Source of the DNA: Sedimentisphaerales bacterium
Lineage (GTDB): Bacteria > Planctomycetota > Phycisphaerae > Sedimentisphaerales > SM23-30
Length of the DNA: 5,764 nucleotides
Reading direction: 5' to 3'
Assembly (NCBI GenBank): GCA_030640865.1
Contig: DAOWIP010000369.1
Span: 1 to 5,764, forward strand
Under the pieces are notes generated by a model. The model saw only the letters and a program-made list of their open reading frames with translations. It ran no database searches and was not told the origin of the DNA. Within the stretch, counting starts at the first letter, position 1; the number at the start of each line of letters is the position of its first letter. Below, one piece after another: positions 1 through 5,297 of the stretch. Position numbers and translations under genes: made by a program.

Positions 1-65
1 AGTTCACAAAGATTTATAATTTCGTAACCGTTCATGGTTTTTATAGATTGCTTTATTTCGCCCAT
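1..65 (-). CDS. Start of an unidentified gene, cut by the window edge
   Basis: An ATG at 65-63 opens a frame that stays open to the left edge. It gives 21 complete codons beginning MGEIKQSIKT, with a second possible start (MNGYEII) at codon 11. The stop of the preceding small membrane gene lies only two bases upstream. No clear Shine-Dalgarno sequence is visible close to the ATG, so translation may be coupled to the upstream gene. The visible residues are too few to assign a family. In many flagellar operons the gene after flhG and its neighbours is a sigma factor (fliA) or a chemotaxis gene, but nothing seen here supports either. The gene call rests on the start position, the open frame and the operon-like spacing. 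Confidence 0.5.
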   Translation of the reverse strand, partial: MGEIKQSIKTMNGYEIINLCE

Positions 66-67
66 TC

Positions 68-406
68 TTATGCGGCCGATACGTCCCCGGCAGGTACCGC
101 CTCCGCTGCCGGCGGAACTGATGGTGCCGCCGAATTGTCCTGCCGCTCGGCGGAGTCATCTTCTTCCAATTGCAAGGCAGCCTGTTCAGCATGAGCGGTA
201 AGGCGCTCTCGCTCGACTTCGAAGTTCTCGATAATTACCTTCTGACCGATACCGGCCAGTATGAGGCCAAGCATATAAGAACAGAACAATACCACGAGAG
301 AACGGGAAACAACCGTAGTAAAAGGATTGTTCACCCAAAGTCCGATAATCAGACTCATGCTGAATCCCAGGAAAGCCATTCCAGCACCACACAGATGAGT
401 GGTCAA
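68..406 (-). CDS. Small two-helix membrane protein of unknown function, TTG start
   Basis: This is a 112-residue protein that I do not recognise. Two hydrophobic segments, about residues 8-25 and 32-54, are joined by a short loop (NNPFTT) and should form a transmembrane hairpin. They are followed by a charged, probably helical stretch (about 57-84, rich in Glu, Arg, Ala and Gln) and an acidic then Ala/Pro-rich tail that looks disordered. By the hairpin topology the tail would lie on the same side as the short N-terminus, most likely the cytoplasm. The start is TTG at 406-404: an in-frame TGA lies at 418-416 and a strong GAGGTG sits five bases upstream, whereas the first in-frame ATG (codon 10) falls inside the first hydrophobic segment. 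It follows flhG by 65 bp and is nearly joined to the next gene, so a flagellar role is inferred from context only. Confidence 0.75.
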   Translation of the reverse strand: MTTHLCGAGMAFLGFSMSLIIGLWVNNPFTTVVSRSLVVLFCSYMLGLILAGIGQKVIIENFEVERERLTAHAEQAALQLEEDDSAERQDNSAAPSVPPAAEAVPAGDVSAA

Positions 407-411
407 ATCAA

Positions 412-417
412 CACCTC
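412..417 (-). promoter_or_regulatory. Ribosome binding site that fixes a TTG start
   Basis: GAGGTG on the minus strand is the best Shine-Dalgarno match in the window and lies five bases before the TTG at 406. An ATG at 419-417 overlaps it but is in another frame and meets a stop after two codons. This spacing is the main reason for choosing TTG as the start of the small membrane protein. Confidence 0.7.
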
Positions 418-446
418 ATAAGTACGCATTAAAAAGTTATAATTTA

Positions 447-474
447 ATATCGGGCTAAATGTGTATCCGGTTTA
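447..474 (-). promoter_or_regulatory. Candidate sigma-28 (FliA-type) flagellar promoter
   Basis: On the minus strand TAAA (474-471) is followed after 16 bases by CCCGATAT (454-447). The enterobacterial sigma-28 consensus is TAAA, 15 bases, GCCGATAA, so the -35 core is exact, the -10 element matches 6 of 8 and the spacing is one base long. It overlaps the flhG stop codon and ends 40 bases before the TTG start of the small membrane gene. The match is by eye to a consensus from other bacteria, so it is only a candidate. If real, it would give the small gene and its downstream partner late, FliA-dependent expression apart from the rest of the operon. Confidence 0.35.
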
Positions 475-1326
475 ATAGAACCAATTCATAACTCTGTGAA
501 AAAATCCACTTTTGACGTTGGCCGGTTCCGAAACACGTCCGAGTTTTCCAGCCAGAGCCAAAAAACAATAGCCGGCAGGACATCTCGGATATGCCAAAAC
601 GAGCGGCTCACTTTGATTTACGGCTTCAGGTACGTGCTCGTCACGAAGGACATAACCGGCGTCATAAACGACAGTGGAAATAAACTTCGCGGCAGTCTGG
701 GCCAAACGCTGATAAACCTTGCGAGCCTCAGAACGATTCGGAGCCATATTAACCAAAAGAGAGATTTTCGTACCGCTATGGCCCTGAGCCAACCGCTTGA
801 TCACAGCATAAGCGTCAGTGATACTCGGAGGTTCCGGGGTAGTAACAACCAACGTCTGGTCAGCAGCCTCGCAAAAGCTGAGGACACCGGAAGAGATACC
901 GGCACCAGTGTCAATAATGATAAAATCAGCCTGATGCTCCAGAGCGGTCAGTTCCTGAACGATCCGCTGTCGCTGAAACGGCGTTAAGTCGGCCAGATCA
1001 CTCAGGCCCGATGCGCCACAGATCAAACGTACACCACCAGGCGCATTCTGAACAATTTGCTCGATACTACGCTTTCCGGCGATCACATGAGAGAGATTGT
1101 AACGTGCCCGCACATTAAGCAAGACGTCAAGATTCGCCAAGCCCAGATCGGCATCTATCAAAAGTACACTTTTGCCGGCGGCAGTAAGGCAAATGGCAAG
1201 ATTCGCGGAAATATTTGATTTGCCAACTCCACCTTTGCCACTGGTAACGGCCAAGATGTGAGCAGTCTTTTTGGTTTGACGAACCATTAAACGTAATTTT
1301 TCAGCTTGATCGACGAGCATTTCCAT
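472..1326 (-). CDS. flhG: FlhG (YlxH/FleN), MinD-type ATPase controlling flagellar number and placement
   Basis: FlhG is a ParA/MinD-family ATPase that works with FlhF to set flagellar number and position; it dimerises on the membrane when ATP is bound. The 284-residue protein has the expected parts: an N-terminal DQAEKLR (residues 6-12), the DQAxxLR motif known to stimulate FlhF GTPase; the deviant Walker A GKGGVGKS (30-37); DADLGLANLD (58-67); and the Walker B-type FIIIDTGAGI (135-144). The C-terminus SGFFHRVMNWFY looks like a MinD-style amphipathic membrane anchor. Length is normal for the family. The longest start is given here; the ribosome binding site spacing slightly favours the ATG two codons later (1320), and neither choice affects a domain. 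It lies 96 bp after flhF and ends 65 bp before the small membrane gene. Confidence 0.97.
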   Translation of the reverse strand: MEMLVDQAEKLRLMVRQTKKTAHILAVTSGKGGVGKSNISANLAICLTAAGKSVLLIDADLGLANLDVLLNVRARYNLSHVIAGKRSIEQIVQNAPGGVRLICGASGLSDLADLTPFQRQRIVQELTALEHQADFIIIDTGAGISSGVLSFCEAADQTLVVTTPEPPSITDAYAVIKRLAQGHSGTKISLLVNMAPNRSEARKVYQRLAQTAAKFISTVVYDAGYVLRDEHVPEAVNQSEPLVLAYPRCPAGYCFLALAGKLGRVSEPANVKSGFFHRVMNWFY

Positions 1327-1332
1327 TTTTCC
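1327..1332 (-). promoter_or_regulatory. flhG ribosome binding site
   Basis: GGAAAA immediately precedes the first ATG (1326) and lies six bases before the second in-frame ATG (1320). The spacing is too tight for the first and near-ideal for the second, suggesting that translation may start at MLVDQAEKLR. Confidence 0.45.
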
Positions 1333-1378
1333 GTATTAAGCCGTAAAGGCATCATATAAACCAATTAAAAATAACAAA

Positions 1379-1398
1379 TGCCGGCGAGACGCCTGCGG
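1379..1398 (+). repeat. Degraded REP-like palindrome between flhF and flhG
   Basis: The gap contains GCCGGCG-AGA-CGCCTGCGG. Four base pairs (GGCG with CGCC) close a three-base AGA loop; then comes one C/T mismatch and two or three further pairs. The right arm, GGCGAGACGCCTGCGG, resembles a dispersed palindrome I recall from planctomycete-type genomes, whose intact left arm would be CCGCAGGCG; here that arm seems to have lost bases. The resemblance is from memory and no search was possible. Strand is arbitrary for a palindrome. It would be transcribed within the operon message, 25 to 44 bases after the flhF stop. Confidence 0.4.
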
Positions 1399-1422
1399 TA
1401 CATATTCAGAGTAACATTCCTT

Positions 1423-2805
1423 TCAGACAGCGTTGTCCAACATAATCGGCTGATGTTTGTCTATCTTTTCGATACCAAGAAGCATTTGAGCAATACGACG
1501 GCCGTTACCAATTTCAATATCGTCGGGTACGTCCTGCCCGGTAGTAACATAGGAGATTGAAGCATCAACCTTTCGCAAAACCGAAAGCACAACGCCAAAA
1601 CTGATTGCCTCATCCAACTTGGTAAGTATTATCCGGTCCACTCCGAGAGCACCAAATTTTTCGGCGGCGCTGAGCATGTGAGCGTGATGGGTGGTACTGG
1701 AAAGTACCAGGTGTGTCTCATCAGGACAGGCGGCTTCCATAAAAGTTTTAAGCTCGGTCAGCTTAAGCTGGTCGTTCTGGCAGCGACCGGCAGTGTCAAT
1801 TAAAACGACGTCCAAATCCCTCATAGACTCAACCGTTTCTTTCAATTCAACAGGCGTTAAAACCACCTTGATCGGCACATCAATAATCCGAGCGTACATA
1901 CGCAACTGGTCAACGGCACCAATACGATAGGTGTCAATAGTAATCAGTCCGACTTTTTTGTTCTGACGCAATTTGAGATTGGCGGCAATCTTGGCAATAG
2001 TAGTGGTTTTGCCCACACCAGTAGGCCCAACCAACGCCACTACCCTGGCAGCACCGTCCAAATTGGGACATATCGGGCCGGTAGTGTTAATCATACCGTC
2101 CATTATCTGTACAAGCTTCTGTCGAGCTACATCGGCACTGGAAAGCTGGCTGCCTGTCATATCACGCTGAATCTGCTCAATCATATCACGCGCGATTTCG
2201 TCGGCTACCTCGCGCTGTATAAGAGAAAGATACAAATCAAACAACTGCTCCGGCATCTGAGGCTCGTGCAACTGACGCTGCTCCTTAACAAGATTCTCGA
2301 CCAATTGGCGTATCTCGCTGATTTCACCACCTATCTGAGCGTCCGTAGAAACTGATCGCGCATCAGCGGAACATGAAGACATACGGCCGCTTCTCCTGTT
2401 ATCGACAGGGTGAGAAGACGACACCGAACGAACAGGTGGCGTCGAGCGAACAGGCAATGCCAAGTCCGATTCCAAACCTGTACGCAAAGCAAGGCCCGAA
2501 TGTGAACGACGTTCAAGAGCGGCTGTCTGCGATGAGCCGGTAGTCCGGGCAGCAAGACAGGTTGAACCTGAGCCGCCGTTATACAATCGCTGTAAACGGT
2601 GGGCCGCGCTACGCGGCCGGGGCGGTGGCGCAGCAGAATCGACAGACCGGGCAGTTATCTCGACGACCGATCGTGCGCCGAAGCCCAATATCCCACCACG
2701 CTTATATGAACGAGTCTGAACAATAACCGCATCAGGCCCCAAATGGCGTTTGACCTGTGCTAATGCCTGCGGCATCGAAGGCGCTCTAAACATTTTCAGG
2801 TTCAT
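1423..2805 (-). CDS. flhF: FlhF, SRP-type GTPase for flagellar placement
   Basis: FlhF is the third SRP-family GTPase beside Ffh and FtsY. It marks the site of flagellar assembly, often the pole, and is switched by FlhG. The 460-residue protein starts with the typical MNLKMFRAPSMPQAL and LGPDAVI segment (1-50). A basic, Ser/Arg/Pro-rich and probably disordered linker (about 52-158) follows, then the helical N domain (about 160-250) and the NG GTPase domain: P-loop GPTGVGKTTT (260-269), DTYRIGAVDQL (291-301), DTAGR (337-341), TKLDEA (395-400) and the closing TTGQDVPDDI (421-430). All nucleotide-binding motifs are intact. The linker holds a short in-frame repeat (PVRS-TP-PVRS) and a GC-rich palindrome in the DNA. 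It is separated from flhA by a 251-bp repeat-filled gap and from flhG by 96 bp. Confidence 0.97.
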   Translation of the reverse strand: MNLKMFRAPSMPQALAQVKRHLGPDAVIVQTRSYKRGGILGFGARSVVEITARSVDSAAPPPRPRSAAHRLQRLYNGGSGSTCLAARTTGSSQTAALERRSHSGLALRTGLESDLALPVRSTPPVRSVSSSHPVDNRRSGRMSSCSADARSVSTDAQIGGEISEIRQLVENLVKEQRQLHEPQMPEQLFDLYLSLIQREVADEIARDMIEQIQRDMTGSQLSSADVARQKLVQIMDGMINTTGPICPNLDGAARVVALVGPTGVGKTTTIAKIAANLKLRQNKKVGLITIDTYRIGAVDQLRMYARIIDVPIKVVLTPVELKETVESMRDLDVVLIDTAGRCQNDQLKLTELKTFMEAACPDETHLVLSSTTHHAHMLSAAEKFGALGVDRIILTKLDEAISFGVVLSVLRKVDASISYVTTGQDVPDDIEIGNGRRIAQMLLGIEKIDKHQPIMLDNAV

Positions 2806-2811
2806 AATTTG

Positions 2812-2816
2812 TTTCC
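2812..2816 (-). promoter_or_regulatory. flhF ribosome binding site
   Basis: GGAAA lies six bases before the flhF ATG, just after a run of seven T. It is a modest Shine-Dalgarno match. It supports the start at 2805, which the conserved N-terminus of the protein also requires. Confidence 0.5.
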
Positions 2817-2840
2817 AAAAAAAGTTTTACATATTCAACC

Positions 2841-2923
2841 GTCCCTACGGGACTAAAACACACAGGAGAACAGGTTCCCCAGCGATAAATCGCTGGGCTA
2901 TTATCATTTGTCCCTACGGGACT
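2841..2923 (+). repeat. Composite REP-like element: two identical 14-bp palindromic repeats around a central hairpin
   Basis: GTCCCTACGGGACT occurs twice in perfect direct copy, at 2841-2854 and 2910-2923, 69 bp apart. Each copy is itself a palindrome (GTCCC, TAC loop, GGGAC). Between them lies a longer hairpin at 2878-2897. The arrangement resembles bacterial interspersed mosaic elements, in which REP palindromes flank or pair around other motifs. I recall very similar intergenic sequences repeated through planctomycete and related genomes, but could not search. It is noncoding: short frames through it show no credible protein. Confidence 0.7.
2878..2897 (+). repeat. Perfect 9-bp-stem hairpin in the flhA-flhF gap
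   Basis: CCCAGCGAT and ATCGCTGGG are exact reverse complements separated by two A. A realistic RNA fold would open the last pair to give an 8-bp stem with a four-base loop. No T-run follows closely on either strand, so it does not look like an intrinsic terminator. It is the strongest hairpin in the window and lies in the flhF leader, about 72 to 91 bases before the start codon. Confidence 0.75.
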
Positions 2924-2952
2924 TATATTTTGACAGCCAAACGGCCTAATTG

Positions 2953-3014
2953 TATAAACGCGGGCCACAAACTTGCCCTATTCTATAAACGCGGGCCACA
3001 GGCCCGCCCTACTT
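2953..3014 (+). repeat. Tandem pair of 31-bp units, one with an intact hairpin
   Basis: Units at 2953-2983 and 2984-3014 abut without a gap and match at 25 of 31 positions, including an identical first 17 bases (TATAAACGCGGGCCACA). The second unit holds a perfect palindrome, GCGGGCC-ACA-GGCCCGC (2991-3007). In the first unit four of the seven right-arm bases have changed, so the hairpin is lost. All six differences are transitions. The unit again resembles a dispersed palindromic family, recalled rather than searched. Confidence 0.7.
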
Positions 3015-3056
3015 GAGGAAAAGAACCTGTTAACGTTTCAAGTATAGCTATCATTG

Positions 3057-5213
3057 CTAAACCGGTACCGGCGCGGCGGCACCGGGAACATTGTCCGTCC
3101 CATAAGAGACGGGCTGCTCAATAGTAACCATAGCTACGGATTCAATCTGTACCTCCTTGACAATTTCGTTGTATGCCAAAACGGCGATGCCGGGCAAAGT
3201 CTGTGCCAACAACCGCCGTAACATCAATCTTATCTGGGGCGAACACAGAACAATCGGGTGGCCGCCTAATTCGATGAGTTTTTTCAGTTGCTCCGAGACG
3301 GCATCGACGATCTGTCTGGCCAGGGCCGGCGGCAAGGTCAGATAGCTGCCACGGTCGTTACGCTCGATGTGCCGATTGATTGTGTCTTCCAAAGCCGGGT
3401 CGAGAGTTACGCAACGAAGACGGCCGTCCTCACCACGATACTGCGAACAAATATTACGAGCCAACGCGTTTCGCACATACTCCGTGAGCACCTCCAGGTC
3501 CTGTGTTCGGGAGCCCCAGTCGCCAAGCGTTTCCAAAATGGTTTCCATGTCGCGGACAGGAACACGCTCTTCAAGCAAAGCCTGAATGACTTTCTGGATA
3601 TCACCGGCCTTGAGCGTACCGCCAACCACCTCCTCTACAACAGCAGGCGATCTTTCCTTAACAGTATCAAGCAACGAGTTCAGGTCCTGACGAGAAAGCA
3701 ACTCGGCGGCATGGGTCTTGATGACCTCCGTCAAGTGCGTAGCAACCACACTGGAACAATCAACGACAGTATAATTCATCATCTCAGCCTGCTCCTTACG
3801 CGCGGCAGGCACCCAAACAGCAGGCAAACCAAAAGCAGGCTCAGTAGTTTCCAAACCGGAAATCTTGCCTGTAACAGCACCGGAATCCATAGCGAGAAAC
3901 TGATCCATATAAGCCTGGCCGCGGGCAAGCTCGACGCCCTTGATCTTGATAGCGTAATCATTGGGGCCAAGGCGAACATTATCGCGAATACGGATACTTG
4001 GGACAATAATCCCCATTTCAACGGCAATCTGACGCCGAATCATACTAATCCGCTGTAAAAGATCGCCACCCTGTTTCTCATCGACCATCCGGATCAAGGC
4101 GTATCCGATCTCCAACTCCATCCGATCTACAGGCAATAATTCTTCAATTTTCTCGGCCTTCGCGGCAGGTGCTGCCTGCTGCTGGGTACTGGCCTGGGCT
4201 ATAAGCTTCCGCTTTTCAGAACGACTAATAATGTAACCAGCGCCACCAATACTGCCGGCAAGAAACAACAAAGGCAGAGCAGGCAATTCGGCAAAAATCA
4301 ACATGATCAAAAAACCAGCGGCAACGAAAAGCGCCCTGGGCTTTCGGCCAAGCTGATCTATAAGCTCCTGACCGAGATTTGTCTGAGCAGTAGAGCGAGT
4401 AACAATCAGACCGGCAGAGATAGAAATAATGAAAGCAGGAACCTGACTGACCAGACCGTCACCAATTGTAAGCTTGGTAAAAACACGAAAACAAGTACTC
4501 AAATCCCAACCATATTGCAACATTCCCACAGCCAGGCCGCCGGCGATATTGACCAGCGTAATAATAATGCCGGCAATGGCATCGCCACGAACGAATTTAC
4601 TGGCACCGTCCATAGCACCATAAAAGTCAGCCTCACGGGAAATGACCTCACGACGCTGACGTGCCTGAACCTCATTGATAAGGCCGGCGTTAAGGTCGGC
4701 GTCGATGGCCATCTGTTTGCCGGGCATACCGTCCAAAGTGAAACGGGCTGCGACCTCACTGATACGAGTGGCACCTTTGGTTATGACCACAAACTGGATG
4801 ACAATCAAAATGATAAAGATAATCATTCCGACAGCCAAAGAACCACCGGCAACAAAATTGCCAAAAGCCTGAATGACATGCCCGGCAGCGGCGGTAACAT
4901 CTCCCTGGCGATCACCGGCAGTCAGAATTAGACGGGTGGTGGCACAGTTAAGCACCAACCGAAACAAGGTGGCAGCCAAAAGCATCGAAGGGAAAACAGA
5001 AAACTCCAGCGGACTGGTTATATAAATCGTGGTCAGCAGTACGACAGCAGCCAGGGCCAGATTGGCCGCTAAGAACACGTCCATCAGCCAGGTCGGCAGA
5101 GGGATGAGCATGACAAAAATCAGACTGACGGCGGCGATGGGCAGAATGAGATCGCGTCCTTTATAAAGAAAGGATAAAAAGCCAAGTCTGTCTGTCGGGG
5201 TTGCTAACGGCAT
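3057..5213 (-). CDS. flhA: FlhA, core membrane protein of the flagellar type III export gate
   Basis: FlhA (FHIPEP family) forms the nonameric export-gate ring. Its membrane part couples the ion gradient to export and its cytoplasmic ring binds chaperone-substrate complexes. The 718-residue protein is of usual length. About eight hydrophobic helices fall within residues 20-330 (roughly 20-38, 43-62, 68-90, 115-142, 210-231, 250-272, 294-309, 311-330). The family signature is clear in the cytoplasmic loop: TKGATRISEVAARF (145-158), GMPGKQMAIDAD (162-173) and the following INEVQARQRR stretch. A Gln/Ala-rich linker (about 340-352) leads into the cytoplasmic domain (about 360-700). The start is the first ATG after an in-frame TAA nine bases upstream; the leader is very AT-rich and shows no clear ribosome binding site. 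The 84-bp gap to flhB carries a palindrome. Confidence 0.98.
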   Translation of the reverse strand: MPLATPTDRLGFLSFLYKGRDLILPIAAVSLIFVMLIPLPTWLMDVFLAANLALAAVVLLTTIYITSPLEFSVFPSMLLAATLFRLVLNCATTRLILTAGDRQGDVTAAAGHVIQAFGNFVAGGSLAVGMIIFIILIVIQFVVITKGATRISEVAARFTLDGMPGKQMAIDADLNAGLINEVQARQRREVISREADFYGAMDGASKFVRGDAIAGIIITLVNIAGGLAVGMLQYGWDLSTCFRVFTKLTIGDGLVSQVPAFIISISAGLIVTRSTAQTNLGQELIDQLGRKPRALFVAAGFLIMLIFAELPALPLLFLAGSIGGAGYIISRSEKRKLIAQASTQQQAAPAAKAEKIEELLPVDRMELEIGYALIRMVDEKQGGDLLQRISMIRRQIAVEMGIIVPSIRIRDNVRLGPNDYAIKIKGVELARGQAYMDQFLAMDSGAVTGKISGLETTEPAFGLPAVWVPAARKEQAEMMNYTVVDCSSVVATHLTEVIKTHAAELLSRQDLNSLLDTVKERSPAVVEEVVGGTLKAGDIQKVIQALLEERVPVRDMETILETLGDWGSRTQDLEVLTEYVRNALARNICSQYRGEDGRLRCVTLDPALEDTINRHIERNDRGSYLTLPPALARQIVDAVSEQLKKLIELGGHPIVLCSPQIRLMLRRLLAQTLPGIAVLAYNEIVKEVQIESVAMVTIEQPVSYGTDNVPGAAAPVPV

Positions 5214-5258
5214 AATTTTTTATTTATAATAAGGTTTTTATACAAACAGTTGCATAAG

Positions 5259-5277
5259 CACGGCCAAGATGGCCGTG
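5259..5277 (+). repeat. REP-like palindrome between flhB and flhA
   Basis: CACGGCCA-AGA-TGGCCGTG is a perfect 8-bp inverted repeat around a three-base loop. It is transcribed in the flhA leader, about 46 to 64 bases before the start codon, and no T-run follows directly, so it is unlikely to be a terminator. Its wording is close to a dispersed element (CACGGGC-AGATG-CCCGTG type) that I recall from planctomycete-like genomes, where chance translation gives peptides such as HGQDARAT; here the plus strand reads HGQDGRGT. The family link is recall, not a search result. Confidence 0.6.
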
Positions 5278-5297
5278 GCACAGTTTATAAAATATTT

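Noticed and set aside
4..192. 62-residue minus-strand frame overlapping the small membrane gene
   Set aside because: It is out of frame with both the small membrane protein and the next gene, very basic and without a ribosome binding site.
496..987. 163-residue plus-strand reading frame
   Set aside because: It is antisense to flhG, whose ATPase motifs are clear; the composition is that of a shadow frame.
1347..1374. Possible sigma-70 promoter before flhG (TTGTTA, 15 bases, TATGAT)
   Set aside because: The -10 is fair, but the -35 is weak and the spacing is two bases short, in an AT-rich gap where such matches are common.
2331..2555. Alternative minus-strand frame across the FlhF linker, possible frameshift
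   Set aside because: The main FlhF frame is continuous from its conserved N-terminus to the GTPase domain, so no frameshift is needed; disordered linkers vary freely.
2817..2897. Intrinsic terminator between flhA and flhF
   Set aside because: On the minus strand the hairpins are present, but the only T-run (seven T) lies over 15 bases past the nearest stem and directly before the flhF ribosome binding site.
2750..3016. Plus- and minus-strand short frames through the flhA-flhF gap
   Set aside because: Both translate the palindromic repeats (peptides such as SPAIYRWG and PYGT), a typical false product of dispersed repeats.
3288..4058. 256-residue plus-strand reading frame
   Set aside because: It lies wholly antisense to the conserved cytoplasmic domain of FlhA, has no recognisable domain, and is explained by the codon bias of flhA.
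4515..4931. 138-residue plus-strand reading frame
   Set aside because: It is antisense to the FlhA signature and membrane segments, with very polar, low-complexity content and no known motif.
5250..5273. Possible sigma-54 promoter before flhA (TTGGCCGTGCTTATGCA, with GG and GC at the right spacing)
   Set aside because: GG and GC are ten bases apart as required, but about four other consensus positions fail and the match lies within the REP-like palindrome, so chance is more likely.
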